From NCBI GenBank assembly GCA_947259685.1, contig CAMYNC010000057.1:1-22751 (forward strand): a stretch of DNA of 22,751 nucleotides. The letters are read 5' to 3'. The first letter of the stretch is position 1. Each line of letters starts with the position of its first letter. The stretch is from an uncultured Desulfuromonadales bacterium (lineage in GTDB: Bacteria > Desulfobacterota > Desulfuromonadia > Desulfuromonadales > Geopsychrobacteraceae). The notes beneath the pieces are model-generated. The model saw only the letters and a program-made list of their open reading frames with translations, was not told the DNA's origin and ran no database searches. Below, in pieces: positions 6,297-14,783 of the stretch. Both the position numbers and the translations under genes were made by a program.

Positions 6297-6329
6297 AAAG
6301 GCCCACGATCTGGTAATCGTAGGCCTTTT
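6297..6329 (-). terminator. Terminator of the FadL-type gene
   Basis: In minus-strand RNA, AAAGGCCUACGAU pairs with AUCGUGGGCCUUU (one U-G pair) around a short loop, ending in CUUUCUUGG. It lies about 75 bases after the stop codon at 6402. Its core, CCCACGATCTGGTA, is shared with the terminator at 4839-4870. Confidence 0.7.
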
Positions 6330-6401
6330 GCATGTTTTAAATGGTGCTTTTCAAGACAGATTTTCATCAATCCCCAGTTGCTGTTTATTGACAGCCCTCT
6401 T

Positions 6402-7670
6402 CTAAAACCGTTTGATCAAATTGACATTGAAAAAATGGATATAGTTCGATGAGTAGTCCCCTTCAAGGGTCCCCGCCAAGGCACCGCGACTCTGATCGAT
6501 TTTGGCATCACCGAGATCAACGTATTCATAGGCACAACCGATCGTCATATCTTCACTGAGGTCGTGCTGAATGCCGGTAGCATAGCGCCACTGACGATCC
6601 AGGGGCATGTCGGGGGTTCTGTCGGAGTTACTGACCGGCGATTGATCATAGGCGATCCCCAGAGAGAGCAACCAGGGCTCCTCGAACTCATATTGGATGC
6701 CGATAGCATAATGCCAGGTGTCATCAAAGTTACGTTCCTGGGTCAAATCGGTTGTCGTTTCAGACGAAAGCGAGATCGCAGTCTCACCAAAAGAACTCCA
6801 TTCCTGCCAGCCAATATTTCCCAGCAGTGCTAACCGGTCAGTCACTTTATGATAGGCACTGAACATGACCGCCTGCGGCAGATTCATCTCCAAGTCCATT
6901 TTGCTTCCAGTCAGGCCAACGATATTGGCAATGCCACTCAATGGCGGCTCAAGACCCTTAAGGTCTGCCGCGTCCTTGTATTTAAAGTCGATCTCCGAAC
7001 GATAGGTCAGCCCGAAGCGGGTCATCTCATTCTGTTCATAGAGGACCCCGACATTATAACCGAACCCCCAATCATCATCTTCAAGCTCTAACTTGCCGTC
7101 GGCTTGGTCTGGCCCCAGATTGCGGATTGCCACCTTTTGCTTAAGGTTCGAATTGACAGCACTGAACCCGGCACCCACCGACCATTGTTCATTGATCCGG
7201 TAGCCAACACCCGGATTGATGCCGATGGTGAGGAATTCACCTTCCGTTACATAGTAACGGCCCGCCCAGCTTTTGCCGTAATCGAGGCCCAAGCCGAAGA
7301 AGGAACCAATACTGATACCAAGGCGCAGGTCCGGGGAGACCTTGTGGACGTAGGAAATGGATCCTGCCGGAACCCAGCCCCCGGCGTTGCCGCCATCACC
7401 ACCGCCGAATTCAGCGAACCCGGTATCAAATTCGGAATCGACGTAAAGCATCTGAAAGCCCACCAGCATTTGTGAGCGATCAAGCCGTGTCATGGCAGCC
7501 GGGTTGACCGAAGCCGTTGAAGCATCAGTGCCCAGGGCAACCCGACCGGCAGATGCTGAGCCCATGTCCGGAGTGCCCTGTTCATAAAGCCAGAGGCCAG
7601 CGGCTTCAGCGGAGAGTGGCAACAGACAAACAATCAGCGTGGAAACAACAAAAAGACGTAGGACATTCAT
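6402..7670 (-). CDS. Outer-membrane transport protein, OmpP1/FadL/TodX family
   Basis: The 422-residue protein has a signal peptide (MNVLRLFVVSTLIVCLLPLSAEA, cleaved about residue 23), then GLWLYEQGTPDMGSASAGRVALG and STASVNPAAMTRL, the N-terminal hatch region with the family's Asn-Pro-Ala motif. Alternating beta-strand sequence continues to a C-terminal Phe (NVNLIKRF), as expected for an outer-membrane barrel. FadL proteins pass hydrophobic compounds such as long-chain fatty acids or aromatic hydrocarbons through a lateral opening. ATG 7670 follows GGGAG at a suitable distance. It is transcribed divergently from the sulfatase/phosphatase cluster, suggesting a shared hydrophobic substrate. 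Palindromes at 7696-7729 lie in its leader or promoter. The actual ligand cannot be read from sequence. Confidence 0.92.
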   Translation of the reverse strand: MNVLRLFVVSTLIVCLLPLSAEAAGLWLYEQGTPDMGSASAGRVALGTDASTASVNPAAMTRLDRSQMLVGFQMLYVDSEFDTGFAEFGGGDGGNAGGWVPAGSISYVHKVSPDLRLGISIGSFFGLGLDYGKSWAGRYYVTEGEFLTIGINPGVGYRINEQWSVGAGFSAVNSNLKQKVAIRNLGPDQADGKLELEDDDWGFGYNVGVLYEQNEMTRFGLTYRSEIDFKYKDAADLKGLEPPLSGIANIVGLTGSKMDLEMNLPQAVMFSAYHKVTDRLALLGNIGWQEWSSFGETAISLSSETTTDLTQERNFDDTWHYAIGIQYEFEEPWLLSLGIAYDQSPVSNSDRTPDMPLDRQWRYATGIQHDLSEDMTIGCAYEYVDLGDAKIDQSRGALAGTLEGDYSSNYIHFFNVNLIKRF

Positions 7671-7695
7671 AGTGTGTATTCTCCCGAAAGCTAAT

Positions 7696-7710
7696 CTGAA
7701 CTGAGTTCAG
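7696..7710. promoter_or_regulatory. 15-bp palindrome, candidate operator
   Basis: CTGAACT-G-AGTTCAG is an exact palindrome 26 bp upstream of the FadL-type start. Its size and symmetry resemble operators of TetR-type fatty-acid regulators, but no regulator gene is in the window. Confidence 0.45.
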
Positions 7711-7713
7711 TGA

Positions 7714-7729
7714 ACAGGAGAGATCCTGT
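7714..7729. promoter_or_regulatory. Second dyad ACAGGA-gaga-TCCTGT
   Basis: Exact 6-bp arms with a 4-base spacer, four bases away from the previous palindrome. It could be a second operator site or a leader hairpin of the minus-strand transcript. Confidence 0.35.
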
Positions 7730-7804
7730 CCGTCATTTTTTTATCTCGTGGTTGGGAGTATTTCCAAAGTACAGTATGCAAGGGTAGTTCTAATAAAGAA
7801 TTTC

Positions 7805-7838
7805 TGTCAAGGGACCATTGAGTAGATAATTGTCAAGG
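7805..7838. promoter_or_regulatory. Direct repeat TGTCAAGG x2 in the divergent region
   Basis: TGTCAAGG occurs at 7805-7812 and 7831-7838, a 26-bp period (about 2.5 helical turns), between the divergent FadL gene and the exported-protein/sulfatase cluster. A binding site for a regulator is possible; on the minus strand each copy supplies a TTGACA-like hexamer, so they may instead be -35 elements of the FadL gene. Confidence 0.3.
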
Positions 7839-7937
7839 ACAGAAAAAGTTGTTTTTAAACCCCCAATTTTGAGCGCTCCTGACGGCGGATGTCAGGGCCG
7901 TTGTCATGAGAATCCACATCATGAGAGGGAAAATGGA

Positions 7938-8024
7938 ATGTCCGATATGTTAGTTTTTCCCGGTTGGACCGTTGAACAACGTGTTTTTCCCGATACAATG
8001 GATTTTATTAAATCAGTCGGTTAA
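7938..8024 (+). CDS. Possible 28-residue leader peptide
   Basis: ATG 7938 (MSDMLVFPGWTVEQRVF...) runs to TAA 8022-8024, with AGAGGG about eight bases upstream and the next gene starting 21 bases after the stop. A hairpin (CCTGAC 7878-7883 with GTCAGG 7891-7896) precedes it. The composition is not obviously protein-like and I recognise no family. It could be a small protein, a coupling leader or chance. Confidence 0.3.
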   Translation: MSDMLVFPGWTVEQRVFPDTMDFIKSVG

Positions 8025-8045
8025 TTGCATTCGAGTGGAATAATC

Positions 8046-8456
8046 ATGTCGTTCAATATCAAATCACTCTGCCTCATCAGCTTTTTAGCTTTTATGGCAG
8101 CCACCTGCCTTGCTGACGAGCTGCCTTCGCCTTTAATTGAGCGAGGGCCTGACCCGGGAAAACTGGTGGGGCGCTGGCTGCGGCCCGATGGCGGCTACAT
8201 TCTGCAGTTGACCGACCCGAGTCCGGACGGGCAGCTGCAGGCTACCTATTTCAATCCAAAACCAATCCATGTTGCACGTGCAGCATGGAAACATCAGGAA
8301 GGCTACCTTGGCGCGTTTGTCGAACTGCGCGCACCCAACTATCCCGGTTCAACCTACACCCTGGCCTACGATCCAGCCAAAGACCGGCTCGTGGGCCTCT
8401 ATTACCAAGCGGCGATGCAGCAGCAATTCGAAGTGGAGTTTAAAAGGACTCCGTGA
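8046..8456 (+). CDS. Small exported protein of unknown function
   Basis: The 136-residue product starts with a signal peptide (MSFNIKSLCLISFLAFMAATCLA, cleavage before DELPS). The cysteine near the cleavage site is preceded by Ala-Thr and does not make a good lipobox. The mature part (GRWLRPDGGYILQL... FNPKPIHVARA... YTLAYDPAKDRLVGLYYQA) is beta-rich, with a shape like a small lipocalin- or calycin-type barrel; that is a guess. ATG 8046 is preferred over an in-frame TTG at 8025 because the signal peptide begins there; GAGTGG precedes it. It lies 115 bp before the sulfatase gene on the same strand and probably works in the periplasm with it. I do not know the family. Confidence 0.75.
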   Translation: MSFNIKSLCLISFLAFMAATCLADELPSPLIERGPDPGKLVGRWLRPDGGYILQLTDPSPDGQLQATYFNPKPIHVARAAWKHQEGYLGAFVELRAPNYPGSTYTLAYDPAKDRLVGLYYQAAMQQQFEVEFKRTP

Positions 8457-8571
8457 AACAGGCATAAAAAAGGAACTCAACACACGACGTTAAGGAACAC
8501 CACCACTTATTATTATTTGGAACCAACATCCAATTCAGCCCGAAAGCGGGCCAACTGAAAGGGGACGTGAA

Positions 8572-10140
8572 ATGCGAATAAAATTATCACACCTCACTAT
8601 CTTGGCTTTTGTTGCCATGGCAGTGTTGTTACCGCCAACAACAACACCTGCTCAGGCTGTAGAGAAAAAGCCCAATATCCTAATTCTCTGGGGCGACGAC
8701 ATCGGCTGGTTCAATGTTAGCGCCTACAACATGGGTATGATGGGCTACAAAACCCCGAACATTGACCGCATTGGCAAAGAGGGGGCCGTGTTCACCGACT
8801 GGTACGGCCAGAACAGTTGCACCGCTGGACGCTCTGCGCTCCTCACCGGTCAGAGCGGTTTACGTACCGGTAACCTCAAGGTCGGCCTGCCGGGTGCCAA
8901 GGAGGGCTTGCAGGCACGCGATGTCACAATCGCTGAGCTGCTAAAGGCTCAAGGCTACATGACTGCACAGTTCGGCAAGAATCACCTCGGTGATCGTGAT
9001 GAGCACCTGCCCACTGCGCACGGATTCGATGAGTTCTTCGGTTCCCTCTACCATTTGAATGCAGAAGAAGAGCCTGAGAACCCGGACTATTTCAAAGATC
9101 CAGCCATGATCAAAAAATATGCAACACGTGGCGTGATTCATAGCTGGGCTAACGCAGACGGCACACAAAAAATCGAGAGCACCGGGCCGCTGACCAGAAA
9201 GCGCATGGAAACCATCGACGAGGAAGTCAACGAACTTTCGCTCGAGTTTCTGGAAAAAGCAGCGAAGGCCGACAAGCCGTTCTTCCTCTGGTGGAACGCC
9301 ACCCGAATGCACGTCTGGACGCACCTGAAAAAGGAGTCCGAGGGCGTGACTGGTCTGGGCATTTATGCTGATGGCATGGTCGAGCACGACGCACATGTTG
9401 GCCAGTTGCTTGACAAGCTCAAGGAGCTCGGCCTTGATGAGAATACCATCATCATGTATTCCACCGACAACGGCGTCGAGAAGTTTTCCTGGCCCGATGG
9501 CGGTAATGCCCCATTCCGTGGTGAAAAGAACGAAAACTGGGAAGGTGGCTTCCGTGTCCCGACTCTGATCAAGTGGCCCGGTGTCATCAAGCCGGGAACT
9601 ATTAACAATGATATCTATTCCCATGAAGACATGCTGCCTACGATCATGGCCGCAGTAGGCGTGCCGGACGTTAAGGAACAACTGTTAGAAGGGATGAAGG
9701 TTGGCGACAAGACCTTCAAGGTCCACCTCGATGGCTACAACGCCATGGATGCCTGGGCAGGAAAGGCCGAGGGCCCACGGCATGAGTTCTTCTATTTCAA
9801 TGATGATGGTCAGCTGACGGCGCTGCGCTTCGATCAATGGAAAATAGTCTTCCAGGAACAGCGTGAACACGGCTTCAACGTCTGGCAGGAGCCTTTCATC
9901 GAATTACGCCTGCCCAAGATCTTTAATCTTCTCACCGATCCGTTCGAGGAGGCTGACCACCTCGCCATGGATTACGGGCGCTGGCGGTTTGACCGCACCT
10001 TCCTACTCGTGCCGGCGCAGCAGTATGTAGGGAAATTCCTGGCCACATTTAAGGAGTACCCGCCAAGCCAGGGTGTTGGCTCCTTTAGCTTAAGTCAGGT
10101 GATGAAGCAGCTTTCGGCTGCACCTTCAACCGGCCGCTAA
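8572..10140 (+). CDS. Periplasmic sulfatase (arylsulfatase-like)
   Basis: The 522-residue enzyme belongs to the formylglycine-dependent sulfatases, which hydrolyse sulfate esters. After a signal peptide (cleavage AQA-VEKKP, residue 29) come the metal-binding Asp42-Asp43 (WGDDIGW), the modification motif Cys83-Thr-Ala-Gly-Arg87, where Cys83 would become formylglycine, GKNHLGD with Lys and His, a conserved HGFDEFFG, and Asp299-Asn300 (STDNG). Length is normal. AGGGG lies about eight bases before ATG 8572. Cysteine type sulfatases need a maturase (FGE or the radical-SAM anSME); none is in this window. Close homologues are often annotated arylsulfatase, but the substrate is unknown. The downstream hairpin at 10173-10203 may partly terminate transcription. 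Confidence 0.93.
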   Translation: MRIKLSHLTILAFVAMAVLLPPTTTPAQAVEKKPNILILWGDDIGWFNVSAYNMGMMGYKTPNIDRIGKEGAVFTDWYGQNSCTAGRSALLTGQSGLRTGNLKVGLPGAKEGLQARDVTIAELLKAQGYMTAQFGKNHLGDRDEHLPTAHGFDEFFGSLYHLNAEEEPENPDYFKDPAMIKKYATRGVIHSWANADGTQKIESTGPLTRKRMETIDEEVNELSLEFLEKAAKADKPFFLWWNATRMHVWTHLKKESEGVTGLGIYADGMVEHDAHVGQLLDKLKELGLDENTIIMYSTDNGVEKFSWPDGGNAPFRGEKNENWEGGFRVPTLIKWPGVIKPGTINNDIYSHEDMLPTIMAAVGVPDVKEQLLEGMKVGDKTFKVHLDGYNAMDAWAGKAEGPRHEFFYFNDDGQLTALRFDQWKIVFQEQREHGFNVWQEPFIELRLPKIFNLLTDPFEEADHLAMDYGRWRFDRTFLLVPAQQYVGKFLATFKEYPPSQGVGSFSLSQVMKQLSAAPSTGR

Positions 10141-10172
10141 GGTTACACCTGGGATTAATGAATCAACCTCAT

Positions 10173-10203
10173 GGGCCGCATCAGATTCGTCTGGATGCGG
10201 CCC
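10173..10203 (+). terminator. Hairpin between sulfatase and membrane-protein genes (terminator or attenuator)
   Basis: GGGCCGCATC (10173-10182) and GATGCGGCCC (10194-10203) form a perfect 10-bp GC-rich stem with an 11-base loop, followed by TTCTT. Placed 33 bp after the sulfatase stop codon, it should terminate or reduce readthrough into the next gene. It also covers an in-frame ATG at 10171, which argues that the next gene starts later. Confidence 0.6.
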
Positions 10204-10218
10204 TTCTTCCGAGCCGAC

Positions 10219-12780
10219 ATGTCGAAAAATAACCGGTTAAACAAAAAAAGTGCATCGAAGGCTCATGCTCCCCAAGTCCGACTATCGGCCACCTCCGGGA
10301 CTAAAGAAACGAGCGGCCTGTTTTTGCGTGCCCTGCTGCTCTTGCTGTCCGGCACCGTTGCACTGATCTACCAGATTATCTGGATTAAGCAACTGACCTT
10401 GATCGTCGGTGTGGATGTCTATGCGGTGACCACCGGCGTCAGTGCTTTCTTTGCCGGGCTCGCACTGGGTGGTCTTTTGCTCGGCCGCCTCGTTGACCGA
10501 ATCAAGAGGCCGTTGCAATTGTACGCGGTGCTGGAGATCGGGGTCGCCCTGATCGGTGTTTCGATGACCATCGCGCTGGCGCATTCGGCAGCTCTGTTTG
10601 CGAACATGGAGAAACAGAGTGGGCTCCTTGCCTGGCTGCTGATTTTCCTGATGGTCGGAGTTGGTCCATTTCTGATGGGCGGCACCCTGCCGGCGATGGT
10701 GCGTTCCCTTCGCCTTTCTGCTGAGAGGATTGGTGCTGGTGGTGGGTATCTATATGCCGCAAACACCGCCGGCGCAATTTTCGGTGCCTTGGCTTCCTCG
10801 TTTCTACTTATCCCGGCTGTTGGCATTCAGGCTACGGCGTTGATCGCCGCGGGTATGGGCCTGACTGCAGCAGCAGGTGGCTTCTGGCTGGATCGTTTCG
10901 TCGCAGACCAAACGATCCTTGAAACGGAATCTACCGCTGTTTCGCTGACTAGTTCTGCCGCCCTCGCCGTCTTTTTTTACACTGTTGCCGGAGGCTTGGC
11001 ACTCGGTTACGAGGTGGTCTGGTCGCAAACGGTCGTCCAATTCATGAGCACGCGCAGTTTCGCCTTCTCGGTGGTACTGGCAACTTATCTTGCAGGGTTG
11101 TCGATTGGTGCCGCAATCTTTGCGCGATGGGCCGACCGTAACCGAGATCCATGGGGGGTATTTGGCTTTTTGATTGCGGCTGCGGGGCTGATCGCTTTGC
11201 TTGAAATCTGTCTGCTAGGGCCATGGCTTCCTGCCATTCAGTCCCTGGGAGAGCAGACAACCATGTCGCTGACGGGGAGCCGCTTGGTGGGGATGTCAAG
11301 TCGCTTTGCGATCGCAGCCCTCTCGATTGTTTTTGTCCCCACCTTGTTTCTTGGCGCAGCTTTCCCGGCGGCTTTGAAGCTGATTGTTGATTCTGGGCAT
11401 ATCGGCCGTGATATCGGCAAAGTTGTCGCTCTGAATACTTTCGGTGGGATTGTCGGCACGGTGATTACAGGTTTTATCCTGGTGCCGCAGTTCGGTCTAG
11501 TCAAAACCCTGGCGATCCTTGCCGTCACTGCCGCGTTGCTCGGTCTGGTGGCCGCCCTGCGCGGTAACGGGGAGTTGCGTTTTTTCCGTTGGAGCACGAT
11601 GGCTATTGTCCTACTGACCCTGAGTGCAGCTATGTTGACACCTGCTGACCGGCTGGCAAACTTATTGGCCACGGCACGCGGTGGCTCGATGGTCTTTTAC
11701 GAGGAAGGGAAAGGGGGCACTGTTGCGGTTCTTGAACAGACCGCCGGGCAGAAACAATTTCGGCGCTTGTATATCCAGGCGGTCTCCAATACCGGCGACA
11801 CCTTGCCCTCGTTGCGCTACATGCGTCTCCAGGCGCTGTTACCACTGATCATCCACAACGGCGAACCGAAATCGGTCCTGGTCATTGGCCTTGGGACCGG
11901 CATCACATCTGGTGCGTTACTGCGTTACCCGGGGCTGGAACAGCGCGTGGTTGCCGAACTGTTACCCGAAGTTTTGCTGGCCACCGGATTTTTTCAGGGG
12001 AATTACGGCGCAGCAAACGATCCCAGGTTGGATGTCCGCCTGCGCGATGGCCGACGAGAACTGCTAAGCAACGAGCAAACCTACGACCTCATCACCCTTG
12101 AACCACCGCCGCCTTCTGCCGCCGGCGTCGCGAATTTGTACTCCACCGGGTTCTATGAATTGGCGCGGACTCGACTGCGCCCGCAGGGGATCGTCGCCCA
12201 GTGGTTACCGCTGCCGACACAAAATGACGAGGACACCCGATCGCTGGTGCGCAGTTTCTTGGATGTCTTCCCACATGCCAGCCTGTGGACGACCGAGCTT
12301 CACGAAATGCTCCTAGTCGGATCCCTTAAACCTGTGGATCTCGATGTGCCGCGCATTATCAATCGCTTCAACCAGCCAGAGGTCGCTTCCGCTCTACAGG
12401 AAGTCGGAATTTCTTCACCCGCTGCTCTGCTCGCTACTTGGGTGACGGATCATGGTGGGCTGGAAGCGTATGCAGGTGACGCCCATCCGGTAACTGACGA
12501 TCAACCCCGTATCGAGTATGCCGACTGGGTGCGCTCTGACGAGTTGCATCGGGTGCTGCCCCGCTTGATGAAACTGCGCACCGATCCGCCCTGGGTTGAT
12601 GCAGACGATATTTTTGTGCGGTCGGTCGGTGCACAACGGCAAACTCTGCACCTCTTTTATCAAGCCTCTCTCAACGCCCAATCCGGCTATCCGGAACTCT
12701 GGGCGCAGGACATGCGGCTCGTCCTGCAAAGAGACGGTGATAACGCTTACTACAAGTGGTTTGGAGCAAGTAATCCGTAA
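10219..12780 (+). CDS. Polytopic membrane protein with C-terminal spermidine-synthase-like domain
   Basis: The protein (853 residues from ATG 10219) has about a dozen hydrophobic helices in two halves: from LLLLLSGTVALIYQIIWIKQL to about 240, and again from YTVAGGLALGYEVVWSQTVVQF to about 480. A soluble domain follows with a Rossmann methyltransferase-like motif VLVIGLGTGITSGALL (about 552), RLRDGRRELL and DLITLEPPPPS. This is the 'fused MFS/spermidine synthase' type; such proteins are generally not proven polyamine synthases. Neither possible start has a good ribosome site; I chose 10219 because ATG 10171 lies in the terminator hairpin. It probably handles an intermediate or polyamine linked with the exported hydrolases beside it, but the reaction is unknown. 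Confidence 0.8.
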   Translation: MSKNNRLNKKSASKAHAPQVRLSATSGTKETSGLFLRALLLLLSGTVALIYQIIWIKQLTLIVGVDVYAVTTGVSAFFAGLALGGLLLGRLVDRIKRPLQLYAVLEIGVALIGVSMTIALAHSAALFANMEKQSGLLAWLLIFLMVGVGPFLMGGTLPAMVRSLRLSAERIGAGGGYLYAANTAGAIFGALASSFLLIPAVGIQATALIAAGMGLTAAAGGFWLDRFVADQTILETESTAVSLTSSAALAVFFYTVAGGLALGYEVVWSQTVVQFMSTRSFAFSVVLATYLAGLSIGAAIFARWADRNRDPWGVFGFLIAAAGLIALLEICLLGPWLPAIQSLGEQTTMSLTGSRLVGMSSRFAIAALSIVFVPTLFLGAAFPAALKLIVDSGHIGRDIGKVVALNTFGGIVGTVITGFILVPQFGLVKTLAILAVTAALLGLVAALRGNGELRFFRWSTMAIVLLTLSAAMLTPADRLANLLATARGGSMVFYEEGKGGTVAVLEQTAGQKQFRRLYIQAVSNTGDTLPSLRYMRLQALLPLIIHNGEPKSVLVIGLGTGITSGALLRYPGLEQRVVAELLPEVLLATGFFQGNYGAANDPRLDVRLRDGRRELLSNEQTYDLITLEPPPPSAAGVANLYSTGFYELARTRLRPQGIVAQWLPLPTQNDEDTRSLVRSFLDVFPHASLWTTELHEMLLVGSLKPVDLDVPRIINRFNQPEVASALQEVGISSPAALLATWVTDHGGLEAYAGDAHPVTDDQPRIEYADWVRSDELHRVLPRLMKLRTDPPWVDADDIFVRSVGAQRQTLHLFYQASLNAQSGYPELWAQDMRLVLQRDGDNAYYKWFGASNP

Positions 12781-12853
12781 AAAGCTTACCGGCATAAAAA
12801 CCGTTGGATTTACTGCGTTTCGCGAACAACCTTCTGATTTAAGGAGATACCCT

Positions 12854-14563
12854 ATGAAATTCAAAAATATTTCAGCGAGTTTCTTTTCAATAATTGTGGC
12901 CCTTCTGTTCACCGGACCTGCGCTGGCCGCTTCCACAGCACCCCGTCTCGTCCTGCAGATCACCGTTGATGCCCTGCGCGGCGACCTGCCGACCCGCTAT
13001 TACGACCGTCTGGGCGAAAATGGCTTCCGATACCTGTGGGAGAAGGGCACCGTCTACGCCGACGCTCACCACGCCCACGCCAACACCGAGACCATTGTCG
13101 GTCATGCGACTCTGGCCACCGGGGCGATGCCAGCGGTGCATGGCATGATCGGCAACGTCTGGTTCGACCGCAGCGAGAATAGGACCATGTACAACATCGA
13201 AGATGACCGCTACCAGCTGCTGACTGCAGGCGGCGGAGTCGATAAGAATGCCGAGATCGACTCGACCCAGAAAGCAGCTAAAAGTGACGGTCGTTCGCCT
13301 TCGGCGATCATGGTAACCACCACCGGCGACGAACTGGCGATCAGTACGGCTGGACGTGCCAAGGTGTTCGCCGTTTCAATTAAGGATCGCGGCGCCGTGT
13401 CGATGGCCGGGCATGCCGGCAAGGCCTTCTGGTTCTCCAAGGCGAGCGGGGAATTTGTCACCAGCAGCTACTATTACGATGCCTATCCCGCATGGGTCAC
13501 CGAGTGGAATGCCAACAAGCCGACCGCCGCTTACGCCGGCAAGTCATGGGAGTTGTTGCACGACCAGAAGAGCTACCTGTTCGGCGATGCTGATGACAAA
13601 GCATGGGAAACCGACCTGGCTAGTTTTGGCCGGACCTTTCCCCACCCTTTCGGCAAGGCGGATGGCAAGTATTTTACGACGCTGCTGACCCTCAGCCCCG
13701 CCGGGGATGAAATGACTCTGGCGTTTGCCAAGGAATTGATCCGCAAAGAGCAACTGGGGGCGGACGAGGTCCCCGACCTTCTCGGCGTCAGCTTTTCCTC
13801 CACCGATTACATTGGCCACATCTTCGGACCCTCCAGTCTCGAAACCGAGGACAACCTCATGCGCCTCGACCGCAACCTGGCCGAGCTGTTCGCATTTGTC
13901 GACAAGCAGGTCGGGTTGGAGAACACTCTGATCGTACTGTCGGCCGATCACGGCGGGCCTGAGGTGCCGGGCTACCTGAACGAATTCGGTATCAATGCCG
14001 GCTACGCTGATCCGGAAAGCTGGGACAAACAGCCGGCCTTCACCGCCCTGAAAAAGCAGTTCGGCATCGATAAGGAGCTGATCTCCGGCTACAACCACCC
14101 CTACGTTTATCTCAATCAAGAAGTGATCCGGCAGCACCAGCTTGATCCACGCGAAGTCGAACAGGCGGTCGCCGAAGAGTTGCTGAAATTCGCAGGGGTT
14201 GCCGAGGCGATTGGTTCGAGCGCCCTGCGCGAGGGCAACTTGGCCAACACCCCGCTCAACCAGGCGATCCTCAACAACTTTAACCCGAATCGCTCCGGCG
14301 ACATCTACGTGGTTTTTAAGCCGCACTGGTTCATCAATGACTTCGACGGACTGACCGTGGCCGCCACGCACGGTTCGCCTTGGCGTTACGATACCTATGT
14401 GCCGATCGTCTTTGCCGGATCGGGCATTCCTGCGCAGCAGATCCAGCGCCGGGTGCTGACCGTGGATGTAGCGCCGACTCTGGCGGCGTTCCTTGGTATC
14501 AAACCTCCTTCGGGAGCGGCGGGTGTCCCCTTGGTGGAAGTCTTTGCCGGGCAAGGAAAGTAA
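12854..14563 (+). CDS. Periplasmic alkaline phosphatase, PafA-like
   Basis: The 569-residue enzyme of the alkaline phosphatase superfamily cleaves phosphate mono- or diesters. It has a signal peptide (cleavage ALA-ASTAP, about residue 25), a metal Asp39 in ITVDALRGD, the nucleophile loop NTETIVGHATLATG with Thr80 as my candidate nucleophile, FSSTDYIGHIFG and LSADHGG with metal-binding Asp and His, and the late ATHGSPWRYDTYVPIVFAG with the last His. The Thr nucleophile and no formylglycine motif separate it from the sulfatase upstream. ATG 12854 follows a perfect AAGGAG. It lies 73 bp after the membrane-protein gene and is probably cotranscribed with it. No pho box is apparent, so phosphate regulation is not suggested. 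Confidence 0.9.
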   Translation: MKFKNISASFFSIIVALLFTGPALAASTAPRLVLQITVDALRGDLPTRYYDRLGENGFRYLWEKGTVYADAHHAHANTETIVGHATLATGAMPAVHGMIGNVWFDRSENRTMYNIEDDRYQLLTAGGGVDKNAEIDSTQKAAKSDGRSPSAIMVTTTGDELAISTAGRAKVFAVSIKDRGAVSMAGHAGKAFWFSKASGEFVTSSYYYDAYPAWVTEWNANKPTAAYAGKSWELLHDQKSYLFGDADDKAWETDLASFGRTFPHPFGKADGKYFTTLLTLSPAGDEMTLAFAKELIRKEQLGADEVPDLLGVSFSSTDYIGHIFGPSSLETEDNLMRLDRNLAELFAFVDKQVGLENTLIVLSADHGGPEVPGYLNEFGINAGYADPESWDKQPAFTALKKQFGIDKELISGYNHPYVYLNQEVIRQHQLDPREVEQAVAEELLKFAGVAEAIGSSALREGNLANTPLNQAILNNFNPNRSGDIYVVFKPHWFINDFDGLTVAATHGSPWRYDTYVPIVFAGSGIPAQQIQRRVLTVDVAPTLAAFLGIKPPSGAAGVPLVEVFAGQGK

Positions 14564-14783
14564 GGACATTGTTTTTCTGGGTTATCATAGCCCTTGATTT
14601 AGTATGAGCTATAAGTGTGCAAAAGATACCCCGCAGGCTGCTATTTTCAGTCTGCGAGTCGGCATCTGTACGCCTTAAACTTTATCCGCAAGCCGAAACA
14701 ATAATCTGCTAAACTCTGCTGGAAGTTATTAATTGTATTGGGTTTGACGTTGTCTTCAAAAGCCTTGGAATGTTTTGTTGCTT

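Noticed and set aside
7805..7838. PhoB box upstream of the sulfatase/phosphatase cluster
   Set aside because: The CTGTCAA-type repeats are 26 bp apart; a Pho box needs 11-bp periodicity.
8941..9681. 246-codon minus-strand frame inside the sulfatase gene
   Set aside because: The plus-strand sulfatase motifs are unmistakable; this is a GC-bias shadow.
13544..14569. 341-codon minus-strand frame opposite the PafA-like gene
   Set aside because: It is antisense to a well-supported enzyme and has no domain of its own.
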